64,000 bases of DNA from assembly GCF_026212465.1 (NCBI RefSeq), contig NC_080049.1, positions 1,309,460 through 1,373,459 on the forward strand, in the 5' to 3' direction. Positions 12,601-23,300 of this stretch are shown here, in pieces. The translations under genes and the position numbers were made by a program. The first letter of the stretch is position 1. Every line of letters starts with the position of its first letter. The notes under the pieces are model-generated. The model was not told the origin of the DNA and searched no databases. It was given only the letters and a program-made list of their open reading frames with translations. Origin of the DNA: Amaranthus tricolor (Eukaryota; Streptophyta; Magnoliopsida; Caryophyllales; Amaranthaceae).

Positions 12601-13649
12601 TTGGTCTGAAAGTTTTTCTTAATTCGGTTTCAAGTTACGTTTACCACTTTGTCTCTTTGAATTAGCATCAAAGAGAAAATATGGTGTTTTTAAGGGAAAG
12701 ATGAATATTTGTTAATAAGTGAAGAGAGAGATTGAATTGTGTGGATGAAATTAAATGATAGTTGAATGTATAAATCTGAATATTTGACTAAAAGAAAGTG
12801 GTGGGTCCATTTTTAGTCCGTTTCTAAATTAGGAAATGATGCAAAATAAGTGTGACATCCCAAATAGAAAGCGAGGTAGATTGAGAGGAAGGACGGAGTG
12901 AACCTCCTTTCAAAATGGATATTTAATTTTGGCATTTTGGAACCGCGTATAGCTCAAGTAGAATTATACCGCCTCCATCCTCTTGAGTTTGCCCCAAATA
13001 GCCAAATACCGTCCTGGGTTGGACTTACGAATTTTCCCCATTGTCTAAAACGGAAAGGTGGGACCACCACTCTCTTTATGTACTCACTACCGGCTCCCTA
13101 CCCACTACCCAGTACCCAATACCCACTACGCACTACTCTCTACTATGGCACAAACTCAAGCAGGCGAAGGGAGTAGAAGTTTGGAAATCGAGTTGTTTCT
13201 CGAGCGATTAATGTGATGCCATTAAAGTTTATTTTATTTTTGTAATTCTTTCGTTACGGGAAATGTGATTTATGCAGATTTCAAGGCAATGTCCCCAATA
13301 TGACAAAGAAGCGATATTTCACAGTTTAAGAGAAGCAGGATTACAAGATTCTCATTGTGGTCGGTATGAAGTTATAGAAAGAAGGGCAAATTTATCCCCA
13401 AAATACGACATTACCGTCTATGCTATCGTCACCAACATAACGACTTACAATAAATCATTACCGGATCAAAAAGTCGCAGTCTCGCATAATGGAGATGTGA
13501 AAGTAAAGATCAAAACTATAACGAGTAATAACAGCTCGGAAACAGACGATAAGCCGCTCAGATTTCTTAAAAGGAAAAAGAGGTTTAAACGCAGCCCGGA
13601 AACTGCTAACAAGCATCTGAGACTTCATCAACCAACAAGTAGGGTGTAA
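661..13649 (+). CDS. SRT1: NAD-dependent protein deacylase SRT1 (sirtuin, SIRT6-like class IV)
   Basis: Coding exons: 661-759, 2750-2779, 2872-2964, 4004-4123, 5407-5507, 5672-5780, 6495-6574, 7166-7244, 9352-9405, 9491-9587, 9785-9867, 10570-10637, 12374-12479 and 13278-13649. All introns are GT-AG and the join is open, giving 496 aa. The protein starts [16 protein letters not shown], as plant SRT1 does. NAD-binding motifs are TGAGIS (51-56), GIPDFRG (60-66) and NVDGLH (115-120); the catalytic His is about residue 134 (ELHGD). The Zn-binding Cys are about 142, 145, 167 and 172. GTSLQI and VNLQ close the Rossmann fold. The C-terminal tail is basic ([11 protein letters not shown]), probably a nuclear localisation signal. 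In this family the enzyme removes acetyl or longer acyl groups from histone lysines in the nucleus and restrains transcription. Introns, especially 1, 8 and 12, hold many repeats. Length is close to the Arabidopsis protein (about 473 aa). Confidence 0.95.
1148..1512. mobile_element. Foldback MITE, Tourist/Harbinger-like ends (SRT1 intron 1)
   Basis: The ends are near-perfect inverted copies: GGGGGTGCTTGG at 1148 and CCAAACACCCCC ending at 1512. The inside is built of GGCTGTTGGCTTTT-like and AAAGCCAAAAGCC-like segments on the two arms. No transposase is seen. Classification rests on the GGGTGTTTGG terminus only. Confidence 0.6.
1587..2009. mobile_element. Second foldback MITE with 11-bp perfect TIR and internal duplication (SRT1 intron 1)
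   Basis: CGGGGTTGTTT at 1587-1597 is exactly inverted at 1999-2009. Inside, an 88-bp segment starting GCATATTAAAAGCAAC occurs twice in tandem (about 1825-1912 and 1913-2000) with few differences. The element has the same GTTTGG/AAGCCAAAA composition as its neighbour at 1148-1512. Confidence 0.6.
4416..4664 (+). pseudogene. Open frame without ATG in SRT1 intron 4, possible captured gene fragment
   Basis: From 4416 to a TAA at 4662-4664 one plus frame stays open for 82 codons and reads like real protein. It includes segments such as [18 protein letters not shown] and [18 protein letters not shown]. It has no start codon, lies inside a spliced-out intron and is flanked by repeat-like DNA. I do not recognise the protein. 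It may be an exon carried in by a transposon, or chance. Confidence 0.3.
6010..6235. repeat. Dispersed repeat copy A (SRT1 intron 6), rich in ATTCGCGATTCGC
   Basis: This segment resembles, in reverse orientation, the segment at 50745-50935. Both carry GCGATTCGCRAGG-like text next to AATCRTGTGACAC and GGATCATAATTTGC-like text. It is probably a short dispersed mobile element; the family is not recognised. Confidence 0.5.
7729..8430. repeat. Palindromic array of about 20-bp units around GTGATCAC (SRT1 intron 8)
   Basis: From about 7786 to 8175 roughly nineteen units of the type TATGTGATCACTTTTAAGGC follow one another. After a short spacer (8181-8212) about nine units appear in reverse complement (CCTTAAAAGTGATCACATA) up to about 8430. 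The left border reads GAGACAATCTCAT then GGCGGTCC, and the spacer has GTCCGCC. The whole can fold back on itself. It is probably a non-autonomous foldback element with expanded subterminal repeats. Confidence 0.7.
9030..9240. repeat. Repeat with CCCGAC-rich text, internally duplicated (SRT1 intron 8)
   Basis: Two similar blocks, each with ATATGGAYGCAAAYCCGAT and GATGTCCCGAA, lie about 100 bases apart among ACCCGA motifs. This type of text is common in plant dispersed repeats. Related CCCGACC-rich text occurs at 59500-59850. Confidence 0.4.
10811..10927 (+). repeat. SINE-like 3' segment (SRT1 intron 12)
   Basis: The segment contains GGTGGGAGCCACTTAATGGC followed by GGGGTAATGGAATGTTGT. It parallels a better-preserved copy at 43283-43410 (AGGTGGGAGCCACTTTATTG, then GGGGTGATATAATGTTG). 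The text is reminiscent of the plant Au-SINE 3' part. The 5' promoter boxes are not clear, so the family name is tentative. Confidence 0.45.
11593..11800 (+). mobile_element. LTR-like fragment, same family as 43940-44372 (SRT1 intron 12)
   Basis: It begins with GTTGGAAAAATAACCCACAT and includes GAGAGAGGTTGACTA, TACTCCTCCTAAGA and GGGTCTTGTCATGTACAAG. The same blocks in the same order occur on the opposite strand at 43940-44372. A TGTTGG-type start fits an LTR end. No internal retroelement coding is near, so this would be a solo or truncated LTR. Confidence 0.5.
12000..12195. repeat. Dispersed repeat copy B (SRT1 intron 12)
   Basis: It shares ordered blocks with 33020-33240: ACGGCGATGCAGT, CATGAAATAT and a terminal TTTTGCACT then GCAGTC. 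Overall similarity is moderate. It is a degenerate dispersed element of unknown class. Confidence 0.4.
12600..13190. repeat. Repeat-like filling of SRT1 intron 13
   Basis: The right part of the first half ends in GAGGAAGGACGGAGTG, typical of a degraded Stowaway-like end. It is followed by a CCCACTACCC-rich low-complexity stretch at about 13080-13145. The 92-codon frame here is interrupted at both ends and looks non-coding. Confidence 0.3.
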
Positions 13650-14298
13650 ATTAACAATGCTGTTGAAATTCTGTACATAAAAACCTGTTTTCAACTTTTT
13701 TCAATCGGTTCGTAGAAAAGCGCAGATCGGTTTTTTGATGACGATGATGATGATGTTGATGATGATCGGAATGGCGATATGTTATTATGGTGGATACTCT
13801 ACAGTAGTGTTAATACACATGGGACTGATTGAATTTTGTTAGATGTAACTCTCAGTCTCACATGATTCAGAGAATGAAAGGGCCTCTGATTCTGTTGTAA
13901 ATGCATTCTTTCAACAGCTAAAATATTACTCCCATCATCTTTCGTGCGATTATATCATTATATTCGATCATACAGTTCTTTGGTTTTGAACTATAATGAT
14001 TATAGAAAACTAACTCGTTAGATCATTTCTATTTATTATAGCGGAAGGATGTTATCATATTTATATATGTGAAGTTGTAGATGAAGTTTGCAATTAAGAA
14101 TCAATCAAAAACGTGTTAGCTTGCGTGCTTTTAACCCAAACCCGGTCGAGACGAAAGCTACTTGACATTTCAAGTACTTCCTAGTTCCTCCGATTGTAAA
14201 TAGTTGTAGCATTCAACTATTATAGTCTCAAGTAAATTCAAAAGAAAATAAAAGCTATTTTTGTCTTGAGTAAGAACAAACTTAGTTATTCACAAAAA
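13650..14298. other. SRT1 3' UTR and downstream spacer
   Basis: After the stop at 13647-13649 comes a likely 3' UTR with a GATGATGATG-type simple run near 13740-13765. TGTAAATGCATTC at about 13895 may be near the polyadenylation region. No other gene is seen. Confidence 0.4.
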
Positions 14299-14553
14299 CT
14301 TGGACGAGACCGTCAATTTGGGTCAATCCAATTTGCGCGTGTAACAATATGGACATTTTTTACATATCCTAGGCATTTTTTAATTTTGATCTTAAAAGTA
14401 TTAATTTTGAAAACTGATACCTTTAAGGTCAAAATTGATACCTTTAAGATCAAAATTAAAAAATGCCCAGAATATGTAAAAAAAATGCCCATATTGTTAC
14501 ACGTGCGAATTGGGCCGACCCAAATTGACGGTCTCATTATGAGGTCGTCCAAG
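14299..14553. mobile_element. Long-inverted-repeat foldback element, CTTGGACGA...GGTCTC family
   Basis: Two arms of roughly 110 bases are almost exact reverse complements. The left arm starts CTTGGACGAGACCGTC and the right arm ends GACGGTCTC...TCGTCCAAG; GTAACAATATGG is mirrored by CCATATTGTTAC. Because of this symmetry both strands show similar spurious ORFs. The right end has an extra CTCATTAT-like stretch. A related end occurs at about 59388-59415. Confidence 0.75.
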
Positions 14554-14666
14554 ACCAGGTGTAGTTATTAAGACCCAAAAGAATGAGATTAGAATTTTGA
14601 TTTATAATTAATGACTAATAAGTAATTTTTAAATATGTATAAGAAGAATTTAAAACTTCTTTTTTG

Positions 14667-14672
<6 letters not shown>

Positions 14673-14745
<73 letters not shown>
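14673..14745. repeat. (TA)n microsatellite
   Basis: An almost uninterrupted TA run of about 70 bases. It creates a meaningless Ile/Tyr ORF. Confidence 0.95.
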
Positions 14746-14829
14746 TCGTTTTACATCTCAATGTATGCCCACTTATACATCAAAGCTTTTGTGTTTCTGC
14801 TATTTTCATCTTTCTAGCATGATCTTTTC

Positions 14830-15610
14830 TAAAATCCCAACATTATAATCCATATAGTATCGTCGATTCTAATGGTTGTTTGATAAAACTTGTCCTTTAA
14901 CTTTAAACGCAAACTTCAATCATATAATATTTTGGTATAGCAACACTCCATTTTTGCAACACGCACTTAATTCTATGGGTCACATCTTGTTAGATGTCCC
15001 CACTACTCTGAAATATAGACCCAATGTATTTGAAGCATCCACTTGAAACTGTTTCTTTCTCTTCTAGATTTAAAAAGCCTCTCGTTAACGTATTTGTTCT
15101 AAAATTACATTCCATGTACTCCGTCTTGCTCTAATTTTGATTGAAAATTCGTGACTCTAACTCTTGTCTCTGTTGTTCTAACTTAACATTTACGCCCTCC
15201 TTGGTTTTATCTACCCAAATAATGTCATCAGAAAATAACATGCATCAAGGCATGCCTTCTTGTATCAATCGAGTTATGAGTTATCTCACCTAGGACAGTT
15301 GCGAAAAGAAAGAGGCTTAGGACTGAGCCTTGATGGAAGCCAATTATGATTGGAAAATCCTTTTTTCCCCTCCACATGTCTATATATTTGTCTTTACTTC
15401 TTGATACATATCTTGCACTATGTTAATGTATTTCTTTGGGATGCTCTTCTTTGTCATTGCCCACCAAAGTACTTCTCCAGATACCTCTGACATAAATCCA
15501 AACTGGATTTCTAAAATGGTGGTGTATTAAACATCCCCTTTGTTCTTGTAATGAAGCACTAGAGTGCTTCTTCTCCAATCATTGGGCATTTTGTTTGTCT
15601 TTCAAATCTT
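14830..15610 (-). mobile_element. Antisense LINE (L1-type) reverse-transcriptase relic
   Basis: The minus strand reads as a decayed RT with frame breaks. From about 15510 downward: TKKSIPKKYINIVQDMYQ, then IIGFHQGSVLSLFLFATVLG (about 15330), then VDKTKEGVNVKLEQQRQELE (about 15200), then KTEYMECNF and CFKYIGS (about 15040), then THRIKCVLQKW (about 14970). These are the order and motifs of plant non-LTR retrotransposon reverse transcriptases. The catalytic YADD-type box is damaged. Several stops and frameshifts show it is dead. Borders are approximate. Confidence 0.8.
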
Positions 15611-15633
15611 TTTGAATAAATAAATATATTACA

Positions 15634-15865
15634 CCAAGTCTGTATGAGACCGTCTCACCATGAGACGACTCATATAATTAACTCATTTCTCTAATTAATC
15701 ATTTAAGCTTGCATGTAATCACGTTAATGTTATAAGTGATCACTCTAAGCTATAAAAAGTGATTGCTTAGAACTTTAAGTGATCACTCTAAGGTTAAAAG
15801 CTATCACTTTTCGATAGTAAATGTACATTAGATCAACCCAATAAAATTAGTCTCATCGTAAAACC
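15634..15865. repeat. GAGACCGTCTC-bordered element with GTGATCAC units
   Basis: The left border is GAGACCGTCTCACCATGAGA and the right border is about TTAGTCTCATCG. Between them are AAGTGATCACTCTAAG-type units, like the array at 7729-8430 but fewer. It is probably a shorter relative of that foldback family. Confidence 0.5.
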
Positions 15866-16129
15866 ATTATATTTAAGAATTTATGAATATAATAATATGC
15901 TAAAAATTCAAGTTGAATATCATATTATTTTTAGGCGTTAAATTAAACCGACTAAAAAAATTTCATTCTAACCTATTTTAAATCAATGTGTTTTGAATTT
16001 GAGTTGAAACTTAAAAAATTTATTTAATTAATTTTAAATGATTTTAATAAGCATTGGATATCCAGATTTTTGAAAAACCGAACCAGACCGGATTTCTGAT
16101 TTTGAAGATTCGTACACTTCAAATCTATC

Positions 16130-16368
16130 TCAAATTTGACAATAAAATTTAACGACTAAAGACGAAACTCTTCGTTTTGATATCTACCTTTCTTACTCCT
16201 CAAAAAATTTGAATTCCAAACGGGCGCTTTCTTTCTCTCACTAGTTTTTATCTCTCTCCTCCATAACCATTCAACTTGGGAGCGAACCCTAAAATATTCA
16301 AAAATCTACATCAAAACTCATTTTTGATTTCCATGGAAGAAGAATATCACTGAGAATTCTTTCCGAGT
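16130..16368 (+). promoter_or_regulatory. Promoter and leader of INCENP, with MSA-like AACGG core and telo-box-like motif
   Basis: CCAAACGGGCG at about 16216-16226 contains the AACGG core of the mitosis-specific activator element found upstream of plant G2/M genes. GAACCCTAAAA at about 16283 resembles a telo-box. Both suit a mitotic gene, but short motifs arise by chance. No clear TATA box is seen. Confidence 0.35.
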
Positions 16369-19300
16369 ATGGCAGCGATCGAGAAGCTTTTCGTGGAGAT
16401 TTTCGAGCGAAAGAAGCGAATAATCGAAAATTTGAAGCACCAGAAACAAATCTACGATCAAAATCTTCTATCAAAGCTCATAATTCAAGGAATTTCTCCT
16501 CCTCCTTGGCTTCTTAACTCTGATTTTCAAGCTTCTACTTCAAATCTCACTGGTATTTTTCTATTTAAGTCATTTTTATTCGATTTTCATCATCTTTAGA
16601 CTAAATTTTTTCAAATTTAGGCGTTTGTTAGGGTAAAAACTGTTGAAGAATTTTTCATTATGTAATTACATTGCCTTTTGATGTTATAGTTGTTAGAAAT
16701 TAGGTTTTGGCTCGTTCAATTTTTAACCTCATTTTGGCTATTTCTTCTTCAGAATCGTCAGTTATTGTCTTTTGATAGGGAAATTTGTACTATTGGTCAG
16801 GTTTTTGGATTCTGTACTTAGTCTGTTTTAAGAATTGAGTTTACGCAAATATGTATGCTCCATTTCATGGCGATTGAAATAATTTAATAAATAGGGGAAG
16901 TATACTTTTTAGTGATTTTTTCGAATTGACCATGCTCGAGAACTGACAAGATCTTGGGTAAATTTAATTGTGAGACCTAAGTAGAATTCTGAAGGATTAG
17001 TGGTTAGACGTTTTGGTGAGGTTGAAGAATTATAATAAATTGGAAATATTGGTCTGCCAGTGAAATGGTCTACTCTATAATTTCCTCCGTTGTTTTAGAT
17101 GCATCATTCATTTTATAGCATTCATGCAGTTTTGGTATAAATGTTGCAGCTGGGAAATTGACAGAGGAGGCATATGAATTTTAAAGGCTATATTGCTTAT
17201 TAAGAATGGTGCAAATCGTTCTTCTACCAAGGTTTTTGCATTAATGTTGCTTATATGTTTAACATGAATCTAAAGCAAATTGTTTGAGATGAGCGTGTAA
17301 TTTGTTGTTCCCTTACCTCCAGTTTAATCTGTAATGTAAGTTTGAAACTTTTTTTGGATGTTGAAACGTTTATATATAACTACTTCAGGACTTGTTGCGG
17401 AGGTTTCATATTCAATACTACTAGTAGATAAGATTTGAGAATGACAATGATTACAAATAATTGACTTGTTTTGCTATTGCAGTGCATGTAGTATTGGATC
17501 TAAATTGCTTTCAATTTAGGACAACTATTAGTTGCTTATCTTACGCTGATTAATTTCTATTCAGAGGTTAACAAGGCAGAGCTTATTTCGGGGTTGTGGC
17601 TTCCAAGACCTGGACCATTAGTCTCTTATCCTAGTGGTCCTTGCTTTTTATATGATAAACCAATTATAACAGCAGCCAACAGTAGCATACCTGATGAACT
17701 TTGTGCAGTAAATTGTACGTCTACCAATGGTAACGATGAAGATGGGCATGTTGCTAGGCTGTTGTGTCATGTGGATGGCGCCGAAGACACCATTGGCATT
17801 GCCCCTCCCTCTCATGTTGATGGCTTTGTGGATACATCTAGTTATGTTCCTATGTCACCTGAAGAGCGGACTGGTACAAGGCTCTCAGGTGTTTGTAATA
17901 ACATTGAGCTGTCACTAGTAAGTATACAAAGATCCAAACCTCGTCAAAAGGCATTGGAGCTCCGCAATAGCGCAAAAACAAGTGGAAAAAGCCGTTTAGG
18001 GGTGGGTGATGTTGGTTGTTCTTCTGGGAGAAAAACATGTAGATCTGTTGAACACCTTGATGGTTTGAGAGAATCTTGTGAATTGGTTGAGCCTTTTGCT
18101 TTAGCTGTTGAAATGTACACCGATAAAGACATAGCAATTGGAAATAACTTGGAGAAGGAAAGGAGTGCTGATGCTTGTGGTGACTCTTTGCCGCAATCTA
18201 CAGGTAGTAAGAAAAAGGCATTTCAATCAGGAGATAGTGAGAAGGAAAAAAACAGCAGCATTGATGGTGGAAGAGTTAGCGGATATAGAATTTATAGCCA
18301 ACAACACAATGATATTGATCATTTTGAATTCTCAAGTGAATCTCGAAAATTGCTGCAGCCTTCTGGATTGCAAACTGAAATTTGCTCCAATGAAGCAGCA
18401 GTAGTTGGGAATTGTTCAGACAAGGAGATTAGTACATATGCTTCTGTTGACATGTTAGTGAAATCTACAGGCAGTAAGGTAAAGGAAGTAAAACCTAAAA
18501 TTAGTGAAATGGAAAGCCTTGAAGAACACGGGATACTAAGAAGTGGGAATACACGGCAGGGAGAAAGTGGCAATCTTCAAAATACAAGATGTACAACTTA
18601 CAGTAATCAATCTGATAATGATGTTCATTCCATCGCCAACAGCAAGAGTTACAGTGGCATTATCACAAAATCCAATATTGGGGTAGCAGAAGAAGCAGAA
18701 ACAAAGAATCAAGGAAGAAGGTCAGGGAATGATGTGTCTTATAAACCCATACAACTTGATTTTGATGATGAAGTCGATTTTGGAAATATTGCCAACTGCT
18801 TGTCAGGGACTATTTTTCTAGATACACCAGAAAAGAGAATTGAAGCTAATAATATTAAAAATGCTAATTCCCTTCCTTGTGCATTCTCTACGGAAAGAAA
18901 TCCTAAAGATGATCCTCTATCATCAGCACGTGAAGCTCTGGAGGTTCCTGATAGTGAAGGTGCTCATGTTTCGTGTAAAAGATCTGAAAAGACTTTGCTC
19001 TTGCCACACACTTCTTTGGATTTTGGGGCTACTGAAATTGGTCAGTTGAGTTCTGCCAAAATTTCAGCTTCTTCACAGGTACCAGTGACGGATTTTCCTT
19101 CTGTTGGGACAGGAGATACTGTTCAATCTGTTCAGTCAGTGGAGAAAATGGAAGTGAGTAGCCCATCAAAATATGCAGCCTTGCAAGCCTCCACCTTCTC
19201 TAGCCATGGGAAGGAAGCTGGTGGTTCTAAGCTACACGAACTTGGAGTTGAACCAAACATGCTTTCTGACTTTTATTTTAGCCATGCCATGAATGGATCT

Positions 19301-20296
19301 TGGCCCTGTCATAAGCGAAGGAAAATTGAACATAAGAATGCCAACATGTCTGCCGGCCCAATCATGAAGCTGAATCCCTTCCATGTTGATTATGAAAACA
19401 TTCCAAATAGAACTGCTGGATGTGAAAAGGAAGGAATTCCTTCTATGTCCCAGAATTCGTCTATTTCTAATATTTCAAATGCAGCTTTATCAACTTGTGG
19501 CAAGGAAACTGATCGGATTGTCAATGTATCTTCTAGCAAAGAACATGTGTTGAGTCTTCAGGTGCAGTGTCCAGAGGTATTTTTTTACTGGTGTTATCTA
19601 GTTTTGTAAAAGAATATAATACTATATCTTTGCTTGATCACATGTTTGTCACGCAGCTTGTTCTGACATTTATTCACTTTCTTTTTTATTGTTGAAGGTC
19701 ATATTACTTACTTCCTCCTTTCCAAATATTTGTTAAGACTGCACATTTGCAGATCAAATGGCTGTTATTGTTACCTTTGGACAGTGATCCGAATGTGTAT
19801 GAACAAACAAGTTAATTTTTTGTTAAATCAATCTTCCCAATATTTTAGTTTTACCAAGATCTAAAGTTTGTTGATTTCAAAATATAAGGAATTAGAGTTT
19901 CTTTAATCAAAAAACAAAATATGATAAAATAGTTTGTGAATTGAATCAAAGAGTAGGTGGAGGCCTCCAAGATCAAATGCGCTGGTATATTTATCTAATA
20001 GCAAATAATGTGTCAATTTTTGAGCCATAAATAATATGATGTGATCTAAGATTAGTTAAGAAAAGGGCTAGGGCCTTACTACTATACTCCCTCCAACCTA
20101 ATTTAGTTGTCCCATTTGTTTTTGACACTATTTATTAATCACCCTTAGTTGATATTTTATTCATTAATCACTCTTAATTGAACTTATATTCTTAATTTAT
20201 AATCTAAAACATAGTTAAGTGAGATCTTGTTTGATTTGTCTTAATGTAAATTTTATTAATATGAACTTTTTATAATTTCTAGTTATGCATTTTTAG

Positions 20297-20378
<82 letters not shown>

Positions 20379-23300
20379 AATTGGTGCATAGGCACATGTG
20401 CAAAATGAAATGGGACAACTAAATTGAGTCGGAGCCCAGAAAGAGTACTTTAGAAGAGTATATGGTAATTATGACTAATGTCTCTGTTAAGTGGTCCTCT
20501 TGTGTCTAGCATACTAGACGTCATTTTGTAAAATGTTTTTTTACCTTTCCTGCGTAATAACCTCTTCATGTTTTTGCGGACAGGATGAAATTAGCTTAGG
20601 GAGAATTGTTTATGGAAATGATGAAATTGGCTTGGGGAGTATCGTTAAGGCCGTTGCTTGTGAACCTCAAAATTCATCTAACGCTGATAGTCCAAATTTG
20701 AACCAAAGTGCAATTGCCGAGCCATTAGATTCTTTGCCAGAGGATGGAAATGTGAAAACAAATGCAACAAGTTGCAATGGAAGGGAGTCTCATAGTTCGG
20801 TGAATGATAAAGCTCTGGTTGATGGTGGTAGTGTGATAAAGTTGGTGGATACTAAATTGTGTGATAGCTTGGTGGATACTAAATTGTGTGATAGCTTGGT
20901 GGATACTAAATTGTGTGATAGCTTGGTGGATGACCAAGCTCTGATGGATGGAAGCATTGTGGTAAAGTTGCCAGATACTAAATTGTCTGTTGATCAACGA
21001 AAGTCTTCCCAGAAAGTGGATGAAGTTAAATTTTCCATTGGTTCACCACTCATGGAGTATATGAATGTAGCTGAAGCCAATCAAATTATGCCAGAGTTTG
21101 AAGGTTTTTTAATTAACGAAAAGGCTGATAATTCAGAAAATGCCAGTGTTGAGTTTGCCCATGAAGGTACTCCTTTTAAGAGTAACATAATGGACAGGAC
21201 TAGCTTGCCTGAGAAATTTTGTTACACTACAACCTTAAGCACCCCTGTATCTCCTTTTCTTCCCGCATGCAATTTGTACTTAGCACCAGGTTTATACTCC
21301 TCAGTACCAAATGAGCTTTTGGAGAACTATGATCGAGAAAGAAATATGCTTTCCAGTCCAGGTGCTTTTCTTAAGAAGTCTCATTCTGATTTATTTTCAT
21401 TTCATATGAAGAAACCCTTCTTATCACCATTCGGGAAGGGTTTGGAAGGTATCACATCAAAATCTGGTGGTTCTGGTAAGCTTGGTAACAGTAATCCAGA
21501 GCTTACTTGCTTTCCAATTTTGGAGGACCCTGAAAGCAGTGAAGAAGATGCTGATGATGCCAGTGTTAAAACAACTGCTTCAACATCAATACATAACTCT
21601 AATAGGGAACCAGTTCATGATGTTTCTGTGCAAAATAAAAGCTCTTTAGCTCCAGATTGTGCTTATGAGAAAGAGATTTTAGAATCTATGAGCACGAATG
21701 TCAAGAAAACCGATTCAATTTCAAGAAGCTGCAGCAAGAAGGATACTCTTATTGATATCAGTGAGAAGCAGAATACCAGCAAGCAAAACGGCTTGGATCA
21801 GCACAGAAGCAGGCTAACAACGTCAAGTGCCCAGAGGGGACCACTTATTGAGATTTCTGTGCAGAATAATGTTCTAGATTGTGCAATTGGGAGAGGTAGT
21901 ATGGAATCTGTGAGCCAAGATATTAAGAGAGTTTATTCAAGTACAAGAAACAGAAGCACTAAGGAACCACTCTATGATATTAGTGAAATGCAGAATGATG
22001 GTAAAAAGAGTGGCTTGGGTGAGCACAGAAGCAGGATGACACGGTCGGGGAAGGTAAACAATGGTTTTTCAGTGGGCACTAACAGCAGCAAAAAGCATTC
22101 CAATGCACCCAGTAGCCAGTTCCGAAAACCAAAATTATCAGGAAAATCAAGCTTAAGAAGTAGAGGGCAAAGTTTGTCACAGAAAAAACAGAAGCACAAT
22201 AACATTGTGTCCAATATAAAATCATTTGTTCCACTGGTTCAACAAAAACAAGCAGCTTCCGTCATCTCAGGTAATACTTCTATACATTGTTTTTTGAACG
22301 TGTTAATTACAATTAAAGATCTCAAATATAATGGACATCTTGTTCAATTTCTTTCATCCTGGAACGGAGTAGTAGCAGCAATGTTCATGAAGTCAAATGT
22401 TTAGTGAACTTTTTGTACACTTATGAATATTTTATTCAACCTAGCTGGAGACTAATTGGTTGCAGTATCTTTGCAAAGTTTTTCAAAATAAATAATAAAA
22501 GTTCTGTTTTCTGTAATTTTTCATTAGTTCTTTTCTATATAAACCTATTTGATGTGCAGAAAAGAGAGATGTAAAAGTCAAGGCCCTCCAAGTTGCAGAG
22601 GCAGCTAAACAAGCAGCAGAAAAAAGAGAAATGGAACGCAAGCAGAAGAAAGAAGCAATGAAGCTCGAAAGAGCACGAATTGAGCAAGAAAATATAAAAG
22701 AAATGGAACTCAAGAAAAAATTGAAAGAGGAAGAACGCAAGAAAAGAGAGGCTGAAAATGCAGCTAAGAAAAGACAGAGAGAAGAAGATGAAAGGAAGGA
22801 AAAGAAAAAAAGGCGTATTGAAGGTGCACGGTTGCAGCACAAGCAAGCAGAGGAGAAACTTCAACTTTGGAGAGAGGAAACACGATCTGTTGCAGTGGTA
22901 TGTCCTTTTTAATCTATTATTCAAGTACTCTTCTGGCTGTTTCTGCAGGTTCATATTTTGTGATCTCTTATAGGATACACAGGCATGTCAAGGAAAGCAG
23001 TCTGATGAGAAAATAGTGAAGAAAGTGGATGAAGGAGATGGTAGAGAGCCGCAAGTGAATAATCCAGTTGATGACGGGAATGATGGAAAGGTAAAGGGAT
23101 GCTATGTTGGCTGTTGCAGTATTTTTCTGTTTTGGTTTTATTTTTATTACAAAGAAGTGAAGTAGCAAAAGATTGGCATATCTATATTGTATATAAATGA
23201 ATGATAAACAAGACAACAGCAAACTCTTTTCTCATTTCATACTCACCAAACGCTAAAAAGTTTATCTTTAAATGGACTTCAGAGTAACTACTTGAACCAA

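Noticed and set aside
12898..13176. 92-codon ORF in SRT1 intron 13
   Set aside because: It has no family resemblance, lies between two well-supported SRT1 exons and includes a CCCACTACCC simple-sequence stretch.
14266..14571. Overlapping ORFs of similar sequence on both strands
   Set aside because: They result from the near-perfect inverted repeat of the foldback element.
14635..14817. Ile/Tyr-repeat ORF
   Set aside because: It is translation of the (TA)n microsatellite.
22483..22954. Long minus-strand ORFs rich in Phe, Leu and Ser
   Set aside because: They mirror the Lys/Glu-rich helix exon of INCENP on the other strand and have no independent support.
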